From Marinobacter sp. BGYM27 (lineage in GTDB: Bacteria > Pseudomonadota > Gammaproteobacteria > Pseudomonadales > Oleiphilaceae): a DNA stretch of 64,000 bases. A model generated the notes under the pieces. It searched no databases. It had not been told where the DNA came from and worked only from the letters and a program-made list of their open reading frames with translations. The stretch lies in the NCBI GenBank assembly GCA_025153445.1, contig JANZNS010000005.1, forward strand, positions 124,001 to 188,000, written 5' to 3'. A program made the translations under genes and the position numbers. Positions 26,485 to 36,343 of the stretch are shown here, one piece after another. Every line of letters begins with the position of its first letter. The stretch's first letter is position 1.

Positions 26485-29400
26485 TCAGGCCTCAGCTAAT
26501 GCCGCAGCCGCTTCCACGTCTACCGACACAAGGCGCGAACAGCCCGGTTCATGCATGGTAACGCCCATCAATTGATCGGCAAGCTCCATCGCAATTTTGT
26601 TATGGGTAATGTAGATGAACTGCACCTGGGAGGACATCTCCTTCACCATCCGGGCGTAACGCCCTACGTTGGCATCGTCCAGCGGTGCATCAACCTCATC
26701 CAGCATGCAGAATGGCGCAGGATTGAGTTGAAAAATCGAAAACACCAATGCAATCGCTGTCAGCGCCTTTTCGCCGCCGGAAAGCAGATGGATTGTGCTG
26801 TTCTTTTTGCCTGGCGGGCGGGCCATGATCGTAACGCCGGTTTCCAGCAGATCTTCGCCTGTCAGTTCAAGATAGGCATTGCCACCGCCGAATACTTTCG
26901 GGAACAACGCCTGCAAACCGTTATTGACCTTATCGAACGTTTCTTTGAAGCGCTGACGGGTTTCCCTGTCAATTTTGCGGATCGCGGTTTCGAGGGTTTC
27001 AAGCGCTTCCATCAGATCTGTGTGTTGGCTGTCGAGATAGGTTTTACGCTCGCTCTGAACTTCGTACTCGTCGATCGCGGCCAGGTTAATAGCCCCCAAC
27101 CGCTGAATACGACCGCCAATACGCTCGAGCTCTTCTGACCAGGCACCATCGGTGGCGTCTTCAGGCAAGGTTTCGAGCACTTCACTCAGCTTGACGTCCA
27201 GTTCCTGTAACTGCTCAAGGTGATTACCCGAACGGATTTCAAGCGCCTGGGATTCCATCTTGAGCTTTTCCAGACTGGCCCTGACCTCCTGGATAAGAAG
27301 TTCAACCCGACCACGTCCCTGCTCCAGCTCCCGCACATCCCGGTCAATTTCTTCCAGCGCATCACGCGCACTACTGAGTTTTTCTTCTTCTGCCATCCGA
27401 CGATCGAGCAAGCCTTCAAGCTGAAGGCTCAGATCCTCGATGGGCTCTTCTGCAATTTCCCGGTTTTCGCGCAGCACCATGATGCGCTCTTCCAACCGTT
27501 CCCGTTGCAACTGCATACGATCAAGCGTTTGCTTGAGGCCGCTATGCTGGCTCTGCAGTGACTGAATCTGGAGTTCGATCTGGTGGGCATGGTCCCGATC
27601 ATGACGAGCCTGATGACGCATGGTGTCGAGTTTCTCGCGAACAGCATCCCGACGACCAAGCAATGATTCCTTTTCGTTGGCGTGATCTTCAGTGGCATTG
27701 AGCGCCTCTTGCCATACGGAACGAATCTCGTCGAGGCGATCGCGCTCTTCTTCCAGTTGCCCGCGGACATCTTCACCATCGTCCTGAATCCGCGACAGCC
27801 GGGATTCAATCTGTTCAGCCCGAGCCTCAAGGCCACTCAGGGAAGATCGCACCGTGCCGAGTTCGCGATCGAGTTCACTCAATTTCTGCTGGGCGTCATC
27901 ACGATCCTGTTCAGAATTGATCGTGGTTTCTTTCAGGCTCGCGAGTCGCTCGCTGGCAACTTCCCATTGAGAAGACAATTCGCTGACGTCTTCGCTCAGG
28001 TCATCCACTCGCTTCTGACGCTCGATCAGCCCCACCTGCCCCTCGGCGGACTCAGGCATCTTGAGCCAGCCTTTGCCTACCCAGACGCCATCCGGCGTGA
28101 TCAGACTTTCATTGACCCCCAGACTGTCGCGACGAGACAAGGCCTCATCGAGCGACGACACGGTGTGAATCGATTCCAGCAGTGATGACAAGCCGCCTGC
28201 ATTCTGCACTTCAGCTGATAATCTGCCGGCACTGCTTGCACCGTTGCCGCTCACAGGCAAGACGAGCGACAGTCCACGAGGGGCAGTCGAAAGTGGACCT
28301 TCAAGGCTGGTAACGTCATCAAGGCAGATGCTCTGGGTAAAAGTCCCCAGCACTTGCTCAACGGCGAAGGCCCAGTCAGGTGATGCTTTAATTTGCTGGG
28401 CAAAACGGGGGTGCTCGCCAAGACCCTGCGCACTGAGCCAGTTCTGCAGGGCCTCATCGTTGCTTCCGAGTTGCTCGGCCAACAGGGATTCCTGTGACGC
28501 CAGGTTGGCCCGCGCGGTCTGCAACTGTTCTCGCAGAGCATTGCTTTGGGTTTCAGCATCAACCTGTTGGTCGCGAGCGTGTTGAAGTGACTCACTGGCA
28601 AGCTCGATTCTCTCGGCCGCCTCTTCCTGACTCAACGTCAGAATTTCGCGTTTCTCCCTCAACTCTTCGAGCGCATCCCGATCGATCTGGCGCTCCAGCA
28701 TCTCACGCTCGTCTTTCAGGCGGGCGATGCGGGTTTCAAGGCTTTCAATAGCGTCTTCGGTGGAGCGAATCCGTGACTGAGCCAGTTCCGCTCGTTGACG
28801 TGCTTCTGCCGACCGACTGCTGAACGCTTCCCACTCCTGCTGCCAGTCGCTCATCGCCTGTTCAGCGTCGTGCAGCGCTTCTGCTGAAGTCTCGGATCGG
28901 GCAGCCAGCTCTTCCTGCTCTGGCTCGAGCATGGCAAGCTCTTCAGCCGCTGCAGTCATTTTTTCTTCGTCGAGCCCCAGCTCTTCTGCAAGCTCACGTT
29001 GGTTCGCCAATGCCTGATTTAGCTCGGTCGCCATCTGGCGGGACCTTTCCCGCTGGTGCTCAAGACTTTGTTCAATACGGGCGATATCCGCGCCGGCTTC
29101 GTAGTACCGTGCCTGCGCTTTGTTGAAGTGTTCGGTGCGTTCGTGATGGTCACCGCGAAGGTTCTCCAAACGGGTTTCGAGGTTAACCCGCTCGGTAAGA
29201 TGCTTTTCAAGCTCAAGCTCGGTATCACGCAATTTTTCACGCGCGCGCTGCAGTTCCCGATCGAGAGATTGCCAGCGCAACACCGTCAGCTCTGCTTTCT
29301 TTTGGCGTTCTTCATGCTTGAGGGTTTTATAACGCTCGGCGGCCTGAGCCTGGCGCTGGAGGTGCTGTAACTGGCGGCCCAGTTCTTCTCGCAAATCCGT

Positions 29401-29982
29401 GAGCCGCTCCAGATTTTCCATGGTGCGGCGAATTCGGCTTTCGGTTTCCTTGCGTCGCTCCTTGTACTTGGAAATGCCGGCCGCCTCTTCCACATACACA
29501 CGCAATTCCTCAGGCTTGGATTCAATGAGCCGGGAAATCATGCCCTGTTCGATAATCGCGTAGCTGCGCGGCCCCAGGCCCGTTCCCAGGAACAGATCAG
29601 TGATATCGCGTCGACGGCATTTGGAGCCGTTGAGGAAGTAATCGGATTGGGCTTCACGGGTCACCCGGCGTTTAACCGATATTTCGGAAAATGCAGCATG
29701 CTCTCCGGGAGCAGAGCCGTCTGAATTGTCGAATATCAGCTCGATGGACGCCTGACCAACCGGCTTGCGGGCACTGGAGCCATTAAAGATAACGTCGGTC
29801 ATGGATTCGCCCCGCAGGAACTTCGCGGAGCTTTCGCCCATGACCCAGCGTACGGCGTCGATAATATTGGATTTACCACAACCATTAGGCCCGACCACGG
29901 CCGTCATGTTCGAAGGAAACGGCACCGTCGTGGGGTCAACGAACGATTTGAAACCAGCAAGTTTTATCGACTTTAGACGCAT
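26485..29982 (-). CDS. smc: Chromosome partition protein SMC
   Basis: A 1165-residue condensin ATPase. N-terminal head with Walker A GPNGCGKSN (residue about 32), then two long coiled coils flanking a hinge (around residues 505-640), and a C-terminal head with the signature LSGGEKAL and Walker B FCMLDEVDAPLDDANV. It forms the SMC-ScpA-ScpB complex; scpA and scpB are also in this window at 59.9-61.5 kb. Full family length. It is followed by zipA. Confidence 0.97.
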   Translation of the reverse strand: MRLKSIKLAGFKSFVDPTTVPFPSNMTAVVGPNGCGKSNIIDAVRWVMGESSAKFLRGESMTDVIFNGSSARKPVGQASIELIFDNSDGSAPGEHAAFSEISVKRRVTREAQSDYFLNGSKCRRRDITDLFLGTGLGPRSYAIIEQGMISRLIESKPEELRVYVEEAAGISKYKERRKETESRIRRTMENLERLTDLREELGRQLQHLQRQAQAAERYKTLKHEERQKKAELTVLRWQSLDRELQRAREKLRDTELELEKHLTERVNLETRLENLRGDHHERTEHFNKAQARYYEAGADIARIEQSLEHQRERSRQMATELNQALANQRELAEELGLDEEKMTAAAEELAMLEPEQEELAARSETSAEALHDAEQAMSDWQQEWEAFSSRSAEARQRAELAQSRIRSTEDAIESLETRIARLKDEREMLERQIDRDALEELREKREILTLSQEEAAERIELASESLQHARDQQVDAETQSNALREQLQTARANLASQESLLAEQLGSNDEALQNWLSAQGLGEHPRFAQQIKASPDWAFAVEQVLGTFTQSICLDDVTSLEGPLSTAPRGLSLVLPVSGNGASSAGRLSAEVQNAGGLSSLLESIHTVSSLDEALSRRDSLGVNESLITPDGVWVGKGWLKMPESAEGQVGLIERQKRVDDLSEDVSELSSQWEVASERLASLKETTINSEQDRDDAQQKLSELDRELGTVRSSLSGLEARAEQIESRLSRIQDDGEDVRGQLEEERDRLDEIRSVWQEALNATEDHANEKESLLGRRDAVREKLDTMRHQARHDRDHAHQIELQIQSLQSQHSGLKQTLDRMQLQRERLEERIMVLRENREIAEEPIEDLSLQLEGLLDRRMAEEEKLSSARDALEEIDRDVRELEQGRGRVELLIQEVRASLEKLKMESQALEIRSGNHLEQLQELDVKLSEVLETLPEDATDGAWSEELERIGGRIQRLGAINLAAIDEYEVQSERKTYLDSQHTDLMEALETLETAIRKIDRETRQRFKETFDKVNNGLQALFPKVFGGGNAYLELTGEDLLETGVTIMARPPGKKNSTIHLLSGGEKALTAIALVFSIFQLNPAPFCMLDEVDAPLDDANVGRYARMVKEMSSQVQFIYITHNKIAMELADQLMGVTMHEPGCSRLVSVDVEAAAALAEA

Positions 29983-30014
29983 AGCGGCTCGTTATCCTGA
30001 AGTGCCTGCGGTGA

Positions 30015-30701
30015 TCATCCGTTTTTCCGGCCATCTGCCGACTCGGCTTCAAGTGCTTTCAGAGCCAATCGACGCTGGTGTTCGCCAAACTGTTGAATCA
30101 CGGAATCGAGCGCTTCTCCATCTCGGGTTTCAGCGGCATCCGCCAGTGATTTGAAAAAGCGGCGGGTCTCCGCAATTTCACCCCGAAAATGATCAGTTGC
30201 AATAAAGTAAGTGCGACTTATCGCCGGACGAAAGTTCTCGAGAGTTTCTTCCAGAAACGGGTTTTCAACGATCCGGTGTATAAGCCCCACGATGTCGAAG
30301 CCCGACTCTACAATCTGTTCACGAGTCGCCTCTCCGGCCTCAAACAGGCGTTCAAGTTCCTGAATGCGAGCCACCATGGGCTTCAGGTCCGAGCCACTGG
30401 TCACCACCATCAAGCGACGGGCTAGTACTCTGAGCAACTCGATATAGACATCGTAGAGGCTATTGACCAGTGCGGGGGTCAGTTGGGACACCACAGCACC
30501 ACGACGGGGGAAAATTTCGATCAGATGGCGGCGTTCAAGAATCAGCAGCGCTTCACGCACAGAGCCCCGACTGACATCAAGTTCGCCAGCAATGCGAAGC
30601 TCCTGAATACGATCACCCGGCTGCAGCTGTCCGGTGATGATGCGCTGCCCCAAATGCTGGGATATCTGTTCTGAAAGGCTTTCCGGTGCTTGGAATCGCA
30701 T
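30015..30701 (-). CDS. GntR-family transcriptional regulator (FCD subfamily)
   Basis: A 228-residue regulator: winged helix at residues 10-75 (LGQRIITGQLQPGDRIQELR, then RGSVREALLILERRHLI) and an all-helical FCD ligand-binding domain (residues 85-215). FCD regulators usually respond to organic acids. It lies immediately upstream of smc on the same strand, an arrangement seen in Pseudomonas and Marinobacter relatives; its target is not visible here. Confidence 0.9.
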   Translation of the reverse strand: MRFQAPESLSEQISQHLGQRIITGQLQPGDRIQELRIAGELDVSRGSVREALLILERRHLIEIFPRRGAVVSQLTPALVNSLYDVYIELLRVLARRLMVVTSGSDLKPMVARIQELERLFEAGEATREQIVESGFDIVGLIHRIVENPFLEETLENFRPAISRTYFIATDHFRGEIAETRRFFKSLADAAETRDGEALDSVIQQFGEHQRRLALKALEAESADGRKNG

Positions 30702-30781
30702 GGCTCATTTCGCGACTGTAAAATTAACGCCGGAGTGTAACACAACCGGCGTTTTCGCCTAGAGCCACTTGCGTTTATTCG

Positions 30782-31168
30782 CTAACCTGACGCGGCATCC
30801 GGGTAGCCATGCACTTCAGGATCCAGCTCCCGAACCGGCCGCACCTCAACTGAACCATAACGGGCCGGCGGAATGTGTTCTGCCAGCTGAATCGCCTGAT
30901 TCAGATCCCGCGCTTCCAGCATATAAAATCCCGCCAACTGCTCCTTTGTCTCCGCAAACGGCCCATCAGTAGACGATGCCCGGTTGTTGCGGACCCGGAC
31001 AGTCGTGGCTGTCTCGACCGGCTGCAGAGCTTGCCCGGCGATAAAGTGGCCGTTGACCGTCAACCGCTCGACACATGCCATACATTCCCGGTTAAGCGCG
31101 TCCCATTCGGCTTTGGTCATGGCATTCATGATGCTTTCATCGTAATACACCAGCGCAAGGTATTTCAT
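30782..31168 (-). CDS. DGPF/YCII-domain protein
   Basis: A 128-residue YCII-fold protein with the diagnostic DGPF motif (SSTDGPFAETKEQLAGFYML, about residues 66-85). MKYLALVYYDESIM is the typical first strand. A ggagg box precedes the ATG. DGPF proteins are the standard partners of ECF42 sigma factors; their chemistry is not established. Second gene after the YCII-VOC fusion gene, probably the same operon. Confidence 0.9.
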   Translation of the reverse strand: MKYLALVYYDESIMNAMTKAEWDALNRECMACVERLTVNGHFIAGQALQPVETATTVRVRNNRASSTDGPFAETKEQLAGFYMLEARDLNQAIQLAEHIPPARYGSVEVRPVRELDPEVHGYPDAASG

Positions 31169-31241
31169 AGCCTGTCCTCCGTTTTCGGTTGTTCGGGCTC
31201 TTTTAGATCGAGTGTTCGGCCGTCACTGACCAGTGTTTGGC

Positions 31242-32081
31242 CTATTGTTCAGCCAGACAGTCCTTCAGCGAGCTATTGATCATCCAGGGGATGCCATAAC
31301 GGTCTACTAGCATTCCGAACTGCTCCGCCCAGAATGTGGGTGCCAAAGGCATCCGGATTTCGCCTCCTTCTGCCAATCGTTCAAAAGCAATTTTTGCTCT
31401 GTCCGCCGGCATTTCCATTTGCACAAACATGCCCTGGGGAGACTGATACCAATCCGGTGGTGCGTCGGAGCCCATGATGTGTAGCCGTCCAACCTGCAAC
31501 ACTGCATACATGATTGCGTTTCCAAAGTCCGCCGGAACCTCGTCAGCGACCGGCGATTCGCCATGCATCATCATCACGGCAACGTGTCCGCCCAATACAT
31601 CAGCGTAGAATTCGAAAGCTTCCCGGCAGTGGCCGGCGAAATTGAGATAAATATTGATCGCCTGTGGCTGGGCTTCGATCCGGTCGAAGGTCTTTTCAAT
31701 AGCGGTGACGCCTTCGCCGGGAGCGAAATCCTCAAGCTCAAACAATCGCCGGACTTCCAGTTTGGCGTTACCCCCTCCATCAAGATCAGGCCACCGGCTG
31801 GCCCACTCAAGCGCCTCTTCCCTGGAGTCCACATCAATAATGCTATAACCCGCCACCAGATCAGCCGAGTCGCAGAACGGCCCTTCTGTCGCTGTGGGCT
31901 TCCCGTCATTAAAGTCTACCCGGAACCCCTCGCTGCTCGGTTTAAGCCCTTCTCCACCCTTTAGTACCCCCGCGTCCGCCAGCCTCTGGTTGTAACGCCC
32001 CATCGCCGCCAGCAATTCCGGCTCGGGCATCACGCCGGCTTCAGTCTCCCTGTCTGCCTTCCTGATAATGATGTATCTCAT
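31242..32081 (-). CDS. Fusion of a YCII/DGPF-like domain and a PhnB-type VOC domain
   Basis: A 279-residue two-domain protein. Residues 1-115 are YCII-like, with TEGPFCDSADLVAGYSIIDV in the place of the DGPF motif (Asp to Glu). Residues about 138-275 form a PhnB/3-demethylubiquinone-like VOC domain (INIYLNFAGHCREAFEFYAD...WAEQFGMLVDRYGIPWMINS). PhnB and YCII genes often occur as separate neighbours in ECF42 operons; here they are fused. Function of either part is unproven. Lies downstream of the ECF sigma gene and upstream of the single DGPF gene. Confidence 0.88.
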   Translation of the reverse strand: MRYIIIRKADRETEAGVMPEPELLAAMGRYNQRLADAGVLKGGEGLKPSSEGFRVDFNDGKPTATEGPFCDSADLVAGYSIIDVDSREEALEWASRWPDLDGGGNAKLEVRRLFELEDFAPGEGVTAIEKTFDRIEAQPQAINIYLNFAGHCREAFEFYADVLGGHVAVMMMHGESPVADEVPADFGNAIMYAVLQVGRLHIMGSDAPPDWYQSPQGMFVQMEMPADRAKIAFERLAEGGEIRMPLAPTFWAEQFGMLVDRYGIPWMINSSLKDCLAEQ

Positions 32082-32209
32082 GACTTTAATATCCCCTTAT
32101 AACATACTGTATCTATGACGATTCATAAAAGAAAAAGGTCAGTAGGCGGAGACAATGACAGGTACTGTTGACCATTTATTGCCCGAACATCACTCACCCT
32201 CAATGGATA

Positions 32210-32236
32210 GTCGTTCGGGCCTATCGGTAATCGACA
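32210..32236 (-). promoter_or_regulatory. Candidate ECF42-type promoter for the DGPF operon
   Basis: On the minus strand TGTCGA (32236-32231), a 17-base spacer, then CGAC (32213-32210). ECF42 target promoters carry TGTCGA in the -35 and CGAC/CGTC-like in the -10. It lies in the 195-base gap between the sigma gene and the fusion gene, pointing toward the latter. Confidence 0.55.
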
Positions 32237-32276
32237 ATCACCGAATTATTTATTCAAATCTGGACGAAGTGTTCGC

Positions 32277-33509
32277 TCAATCCGTCGATAGTGCTGCGAT
32301 CTGACGCTCAAGAAATCGCCGTTCTGGTCCCTGCGTAACGTAGTCAATGGCGGTTTGGTAGGCACTGCGAGCATCCGATGTTCTGCCGAGGCGCTGGCAC
32401 AGATCCGCTTTCGCAGCATGAGCAAGATGATACTCTGCCAACTCACCCTGATTAAGGATGGCATTTACAAGCTGGAGGCCCGCTTCCGGCCCATCGCGCA
32501 TCGCCACAGCCACCGCTCGGTTCAGCTCCACTACGGGTGTCGGCATCCTGATCAATAGCGCATCGTACAATCCGACAATCTGGTCCCAGTCAGTATCTTC
32601 GGCTGATGGCGATTCTGAATGAACAGCAGCGATCGCCGCTTGCAGGGTATAAATGCCGAACTCGCGGCTTGCCAGAGCATGGAGAACAAGTGCCACCCCC
32701 TCTTTGATCTGGTGCTGATTCCAAAGGTGCCGATCCTGATCTTCCAGGCGAACCAGTTCCCCTTGCGCATTAATCCGTGCGCTTTTTCTGGCATCGTGCA
32801 ACAGCATCAGCGCCAGCAATCCCTCAACTTCTGCGGTTGGCATCAAACCAAACAGCAGCCGGGTCAGGCGGATAGCTTCAGTTGCCAGCTCATGGCGCAC
32901 CAACTGCTCACCCTGAAATGCGGAATAGCCCTCGTTGAATACCAGGTAAATGACCTGAAGCACGACGTCCAGTCGCTCCGGAAGCTGATCCTTGCCGGGC
33001 ACTTCGTAAGGAATCCGCGCATCCCGGATTTTGGCTTTGGCACGCACGATACGCTGAGCGAGTGTCGAAGGAGGAACAAGGTAGGCTCGGGCGATTTCTT
33101 CTGTCGCAAGCCCGCAGACTTCGCGCAGCGTCAGAGCGACGCGCGCTTCTCTGGAGAGGCTGGGGTGGCAACAAGTGAAAATAAGGCGTAACTGGTCATC
33201 AACGATCAGTGCGTCGTCATCAATCGAGTCGGGAGTGTGGTGGCCTTCAGAAAGGACGGCGATACTTTCCACTGTCGAATCAAAACGCATCCGGCGGCGG
33301 ATCTGATCAATCGCCTTGAATCGGCCCGCCGATACCAGCCAGGCGCGAGGGTTTGCGGGGATCCCATCCTTGGGCCACTGTGCCAGCGCGGCTGCGAAGG
33401 CATCCTGAAGTGCTTCTTCGGCCAGATCGAAGTCACCCAGCAACCGAACCAGCGTCGCAAATACACGGCGGGACTCGGTTTGATAGATATCTGACAATTT
33501 TTCGTGCAT
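32277..33509 (-). CDS. ECF42-family RNA polymerase sigma factor with C-terminal TPR-like extension
   Basis: A 410-residue sigma factor. Region 2 at residues about 15-80 (LLGDFDLAEEALQDAFAAAL, then WLVSAGRFKAIDQIRRRMRF), region 4 at about 115-175 (REVCGLATEEIARAYLVPPS, STLAQRIVRAKAKI). The long C-terminal part (DUF6596 and TPR-like helices to residue 410: GLYDALLIRMPTPVVELNRA) is the hallmark of ECF42, which works without an anti-sigma factor. The next genes downstream encode DGPF proteins, the usual targets. The inducing signal is unknown. Confidence 0.92.
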   Translation of the reverse strand: MHEKLSDIYQTESRRVFATLVRLLGDFDLAEEALQDAFAAALAQWPKDGIPANPRAWLVSAGRFKAIDQIRRRMRFDSTVESIAVLSEGHHTPDSIDDDALIVDDQLRLIFTCCHPSLSREARVALTLREVCGLATEEIARAYLVPPSTLAQRIVRAKAKIRDARIPYEVPGKDQLPERLDVVLQVIYLVFNEGYSAFQGEQLVRHELATEAIRLTRLLFGLMPTAEVEGLLALMLLHDARKSARINAQGELVRLEDQDRHLWNQHQIKEGVALVLHALASREFGIYTLQAAIAAVHSESPSAEDTDWDQIVGLYDALLIRMPTPVVELNRAVAVAMRDGPEAGLQLVNAILNQGELAEYHLAHAAKADLCQRLGRTSDARSAYQTAIDYVTQGPERRFLERQIAALSTD

Positions 33510-33632
33510 GTCCGGGCATCCAGCCTTTGATTGCGACTATTCGTCGAAAACCACTCCCGCGGAGCGAATCAACTTATAGTAGCAATCCCGTGTGACTGTG
33601 CACGGACCCAATATGCAAAGTGCCCGATGGGT

Positions 33633-35015
33633 CTAGATCTTTCTGACTCTGAACGACCGACCTTTGAGTTTGCCGGCAGTCAGCTTGGCGAGCGCCGGTT
33701 TGACCGCGTCCCGCTGCACTGCAACATAGGCGGATTGGTCAAAGATCTGGATCTTGCCGACCAGCTTGCCGGCAATGCCCTCCTCACCGGTCAGTGCGCC
33801 CAGAATATCACCGGGGCGTACCTTCTGCTTTTTGCCTCCGTCGATTTGGAGCGTGACCATCGGTGGCTTGAAGGTGGTCTGATTGCGCTGATTACCCGCC
33901 GGCAGATTGGCTTTCTTTAACGCGTAACCCAACCGCTCTTCCAGCATCTCCAGCTTGTACTGTTCTTTATCGCTATAGAATGTAAACGCAACACCTTTGC
34001 TACCCGCACGGCCCGTGCGCCCTACGCGATGGGTATGGACGTCCAGATCCCGGGCGATGTGGAAGTTGAACACGGCATCAAGGGCTTCAATGTCCAGACC
34101 TCGCGCAGCCACGTCGGTCGCGACCAAAACGGATGCGCTTTTATTCGCAAACTTGACCAGGGTTTCATCCCGCGCGCGCTGTTCCATATCGCCGTTCAGG
34201 GCGATTGCGGTAAAGCCCATCCGACTCAGTTCGTCGGCCACTTCCTGAGTTTCAATCTTGGTATTGCAGAACACGATGGACGAATCGGGACGGTGTTTCA
34301 TCAACAGCAAGCGCACGGCATCGAGACGCTGCGCATCATTTTCGACACGGTAAAACGTCTGGTGGATACTCTGATTATCGTGGGTGGACTCAACCTTGAT
34401 CTGTTCAGGGTTCTGCATGACCCTTTCGGCAATCGCCTTGATCTCGTCCGGATAGGTCGCACTGAACAACAACGTCTGCCGGGCGTCCGGCGTATATTCA
34501 AGGATGGCATCCAATGAATCCTGGAACCCCATGTCCAGCATCCGGTCCGCTTCATCCAACACCAGCATGGTCAGATTATCGAGATTGAGCGTGTTCTTGC
34601 GGAGGTGTTCCTCCACGCGCCCCGGAGTGCCAACAATGATGTGAGCTCCGTGTTCCAGCGACCCAATCTGCGGACCTATCGGCAAACCACCGCAAAGACT
34701 GAGAATTTTGATGTTGTGGATCGCTCTCGCCAGCTTCCGGAGTTCCTTGGCGACCTGATCGGCCAGCTCGCGAGTCGGGCAAAGCACCAACGACTGAACC
34801 CTGAAACGTTTAACATCCAGCTTGTGAAGTATCCCTAGCCCAAATGCCGCTGTTTTACCCGAGCCGGTTTTGGCCTGGGCAATCACGTCTTTGCCATCCA
34901 GCACCAATGGCAGGCTACCCGCCTGAATCGGCGTCATGGCGTCATAACCCATATCGGACAGGTTCTGAAGCAGATCGGGACGGAGTGACAGTGAAGCGAA
35001 ATCAGTGGTGCTCAA
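33633..35015 (-). CDS. dbpA: ATP-dependent RNA helicase DbpA
   Basis: A 460-residue DEAD-box helicase. Motifs in order: Q-motif region, AQAKTGSGKTAAFGLG (Walker A), PTRELADQ, VLDEADRMLDMGF (DEAD), FSATYPDEI (SAT), and HRVGRTGRAG in the second RecA domain. The C-terminal 75 residues form the DbpA RNA-binding domain (KVRPGDILGALTGEEGIAGK ... GRSFRVRK) that recognises hairpin 92 of 23S rRNA, so the protein acts in 50S subunit assembly. Full family length. Confidence 0.95.
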   Translation of the reverse strand: MSTTDFASLSLRPDLLQNLSDMGYDAMTPIQAGSLPLVLDGKDVIAQAKTGSGKTAAFGLGILHKLDVKRFRVQSLVLCPTRELADQVAKELRKLARAIHNIKILSLCGGLPIGPQIGSLEHGAHIIVGTPGRVEEHLRKNTLNLDNLTMLVLDEADRMLDMGFQDSLDAILEYTPDARQTLLFSATYPDEIKAIAERVMQNPEQIKVESTHDNQSIHQTFYRVENDAQRLDAVRLLLMKHRPDSSIVFCNTKIETQEVADELSRMGFTAIALNGDMEQRARDETLVKFANKSASVLVATDVAARGLDIEALDAVFNFHIARDLDVHTHRVGRTGRAGSKGVAFTFYSDKEQYKLEMLEERLGYALKKANLPAGNQRNQTTFKPPMVTLQIDGGKKQKVRPGDILGALTGEEGIAGKLVGKIQIFDQSAYVAVQRDAVKPALAKLTAGKLKGRSFRVRKI

Positions 35016-35175
35016 AATAGGGTTCCTTCAGGGGTAATGCAGTCGTCTTTCCTGCGATGTTGCATAGATTAAAGGTATGGCACCGCCATGCCTATGCCTT
35101 GACGCCAATTAGCGGCCCGCAATTGTGCCTATCCGGCTTCGTGGCCATACACGTTTGCCGCCTCCATAGATTGGT

Positions 35176-35544
35176 TTACCAGTGGATGGGGCCTTTGCGG
35201 AGTTTCTTCACATAGCGTTTGTTCAGCGTCCTCAGGATGGGCGCAAACAGGAAGAACACGCTCCCGACAATGAAGAACCAGGTAGCGACTTCCTGCCATT
35301 CGGACCAGAGAAAAAACACACTCCCCACCAGAAACAGAATCGCTGATACATAGTCGTTGCATATGTGAAGCCATTCAAAACGCTCGTGTACGACGCGCTC
35401 GCGATCAAGCCTCGCTTGTTCGGCAGCCGATCTCTCCGGCCTTGTAGTTTTAATATCTGCAGTAGCGGGTTCATTCGACACGCAATCATTCTCCGACTGT
35501 ATCAGGTGGATGCCGTTGTATTTTTCGGGTATCCAGGCTGACAT
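35176..35544 (-). CDS. YrhK-like small membrane protein
   Basis: A 122-residue protein. A polar N-terminal part (residues 1-50) is followed by two membrane segments (YVSAILFLVGSVFFLWSEW and WFFIVGSVFFLFAPILRTLN), the pattern of the YrhK domain. Function unknown. The start at 35544 is chosen as the only ATG giving the full reading frame; no strong ribosome binding site is visible, so an internal start is possible. Confidence 0.7.
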   Translation of the reverse strand: MSAWIPEKYNGIHLIQSENDCVSNEPATADIKTTRPERSAAEQARLDRERVVHERFEWLHICNDYVSAILFLVGSVFFLWSEWQEVATWFFIVGSVFFLFAPILRTLNKRYVKKLRKGPIHW

Positions 35545-35720
35545 GCAACTTTATACCCGCCACCGCCCCTTGCGCACTCCCGGTGCGTTCACATCATCAC
35601 CCACACCATCCCTGATTAAACTTTCGCCAGAATCATGCACTGCAAGCGCTTATCGGGTGCAACATGACCGGTGTATACGTTAGGGTGAATATCACACGAG
35701 ATGAATTAACAGGAGGCATT

Positions 35721-36146
35721 ATGAAACGTGAAGGAAGTGCACATTGGGAAGGTGATCTCAAGTCAGGCACCGGTACAGTTTCGACTCAAAGCGGTGCCCT
35801 TGATAATCAACCATACGGTTTCAATACCCGATTTGAAGATGGCAAAGGCACTAACCCGGAAGAGCTGATCGGGGCAGCCCACGCCAGTTGTTTTTCAATG
35901 GCCCTCTCCATGATTCTTGGTGAGGCAGGCTTTAAAGCCGATCATATTGACACCAAGGCAACGGTCACCCTCGACAAGCAGAGTGATGGTTTTGCGATCA
36001 CCGCCATCCACCTTGATGTTAAAGCAAGTGTGCCAAAGGCCAGCGAATCAGACTTTGCAGAAGCCGCAAAAACGGCCAAGGAAAACTGCCCGATATCAAA
36101 AGTGTTGAGTGCAGAGATTTCCATGAAGGCAACACTGGAAGGCTAA
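35721..36146 (+). CDS. osmC: OsmC-family peroxiredoxin
   Basis: A 141-residue cytoplasmic thiol peroxidase of the OsmC/Ohr family. The two redox cysteines are in AHASCFSMALS (residue about 58) and KENCPISKVLS (about 124), with the conserved Arg/Glu framework; NPEELIGAAHASCFSM is diagnostic. The start is the ATG at 35721 with aggagg 5-6 bases upstream; the longer frame from 35664 adds residues that do not fit. It reduces organic hydroperoxides. Stands alone. Confidence 0.95.
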   Translation: MKREGSAHWEGDLKSGTGTVSTQSGALDNQPYGFNTRFEDGKGTNPEELIGAAHASCFSMALSMILGEAGFKADHIDTKATVTLDKQSDGFAITAIHLDVKASVPKASESDFAEAAKTAKENCPISKVLSAEISMKATLEG

Positions 36147-36343
36147 CCTCCATAAAACGGTAGGGTCTGAACCGGTTGCTAATCGTACTTTCAGCCCCTG
36201 CCGCAACCTGCCCTGTTTTGGACTGCTGACCGACCATATGGTCACCTCGTCGGCGCTGTGAGAAACTTCTGATTGCATATTTGCGAAAGATAGCGCGATG
36301 AAGAGCGCGAACCAGCCCGCCGCAAACCATGTGAGGAACAATT

